Shown: piece by piece, positions 63,367-64,000 of the stretch
Numbering within the stretch: position 1 is the first letter of the stretch
Layout: the number at the start of each line of letters is the position of its first letter
Assembly (NCBI RefSeq): GCF_013395055.1
Contig: NZ_CP058349.1
Span: 806,001 to 870,000 of the forward strand
Length of the DNA: 64,000 nt
Direction: 5' to 3'
Source of the DNA: Pseudomonas sp. ABC1
GTDB taxonomy: Bacteria; Pseudomonadota; Gammaproteobacteria; Pseudomonadales; Pseudomonadaceae
Translations under genes and position numbers: made by a program
Notes under the pieces: model-generated
Seen by the model: only the letters and a program-made list of their open reading frames with translations
Told to the model about the DNA's origin: nothing
Database searches by the model: none

Positions 63367-64000
63367 TCAGGTTGGTGCACGCAGAGCCGCAATCAGCGGC
63401 TCCAGCGAATACCCCAACTGAGGTGCCAGGAATGCCGAGCGCTCACGCAGCCCTTGCAGGTCGAGGGTTTGCTCCAGGTCGGCGGGAATCAGCAACACCA
63501 CATTGCCCTCCTTCACCGGGCACTCCCAGTAATGCCGATGGAACAGGCCACGCAGCAATGCGGCACCCAGCGGCTGATCCGCATCGGTGCCCCACTGGTT
63601 GATCACCAGCCAGCCACCCGGATTGAGTTTTTCCTGGCAACGCTTGAGGAATGACCAGGCCAGGTGCGCGGCGGAAGGCCCGGTGTCGGTATAAAGGTCG
63701 ACGAAGATCAGGTCGGCGCTTTCAGCCGAATCAAGCAGTTCCAGCGCATCGCCGATGCGGATATACAGACGCTCGTCATCCTCCAGCCCCATGTAGCGCA
63801 TGGCCAGCTCAGGCACGGCCGGGCGCAGTTCGATGACTTCCACATCGTCCAGCGGCAGGAACTTCAGGCAGGCCTGGGTCAGCGTACCGCCACCAAGGCC
63901 CAGGAACAGCGCGGTTTCCGGAGCCTCATGCGCCAGCGCCCCCATGAGCATGGCGCGGGTGTAGTCGTACTCCAGCCAGCTTGGGTCGCGGGTAAAGACA
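63367..64000 (-). CDS. Spermidine-synthase-like methyltransferase-fold protein, 5' end cut
   Basis: The C-terminal 210 or so residues are present; the frame is open to the window edge, so the start is outside. LFLGLGGGTLTQACLKFLP is the nucleotide-binding loop, EVIELRPAVPELA and RIGDALELLDS follow, and DLIFVDLY is the acidic active-site-like segment of spermidine synthases. Whether it is a true aminopropyltransferase cannot be judged without the N-terminus; many such pseudomonad proteins are of unknown function. The 63165-63366 gap behind it has no further gene. Confidence 0.78.
   Translation of the reverse strand, partial: VFTRDPSWLEYDYTRAMLMGALAHEAPETALFLGLGGGTLTQACLKFLPLDDVEVIELRPAVPELAMRYMGLEDDERLYIRIGDALELLDSAESADLIFVDLYTDTGPSAAHLAWSFLKRCQEKLNPGGWLVINQWGTDADQPLGAALLRGLFHRHYWECPVKEGNVVLLIPADLEQTLDLQGLRERSAFLAPQLGYSLEPLIAALRAPT

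Overview
The window is a GC-rich bacterial chromosome segment from a Pseudomonas, most likely near the P. aeruginosa / P. alcaligenes part of the genus. The evidence is the block lpd-sucB-sucA / sdhB-A-D-C divergent from gltA, the imelysin / di-heme / mexVW-like block, and near-familiar Pseudomonas forms of AcnB, PepA, PrfC and SpeC. No tRNA, rRNA or CRISPR array was seen. Both ends cut genes: lpd on the left and a spermidine-synthase-like gene on the right.

Layout. 1-10.4 kb: TCA-cycle genes on the minus strand, then gltA on the plus strand with a good sigma70 promoter and terminator. 10.4-20.5 kb: a small cysteine-cluster protein, then an iron-linked block (imelysin lipoprotein, di-heme peroxidase-like protein, second imelysin, DUF1513) leading into an RND pump (mexV/mexW-like). 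20.6-32 kb: DUF4105 membrane protein, a lipoprotein lipase-like hydrolase, speC, a chemoreceptor, a PepSY/flavoreductase fusion and prfC. 32-34 kb: a MITE-like element, a MazG-type pyrophosphohydrolase, cmoM and a DUF4136 lipoprotein.

34.0-38.2 kb is the accessory part, visibly less GC-rich than its flanks. It holds seven small genes: a two-TM protein, two DUF2589 proteins, a Mor-family activator, a pesticin-type muramidase, an exported protein and an unknown protein. An 18-bp sequence close to GGGNAAGATTTCCTGCTG lies 55-72 bp before the start codon of every transcription unit here, always pointing into the gene, usually with a TAG-containing -10-like element about 20 bp further on. I read this as a self-contained regulon of the Mor-like protein; it is the best candidate for an undescribed system in the window.

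38.2-52.3 kb returns to core genes: an SfnR-like regulator and hydrolase, cysS, glnS, ppiB, lpxH, miaE, a universal stress protein, DUF1289, acnB, pepA, holC and a small partner gene. 52.4-57 kb is a FecI/FecR/TonB-receptor signalling unit with a good Fur-box candidate; a second, longer MITE copy lies between fecR and the receptor. 57-64 kb: a Bcr/CflA exporter with divergent TetR regulator, deaD, a chemoreceptor with an unusual domain order, and the partial methyltransferase-like gene.

Iron is a repeated theme: imelysins, PepSY reductase and FecI-FecR-receptor each have a Fur-box-like site upstream, and the iron-rich SDH and AcnB enzymes are present. Start codons were chosen from reading frame, Shine-Dalgarno sequence and remembered family lengths; no database search was run.
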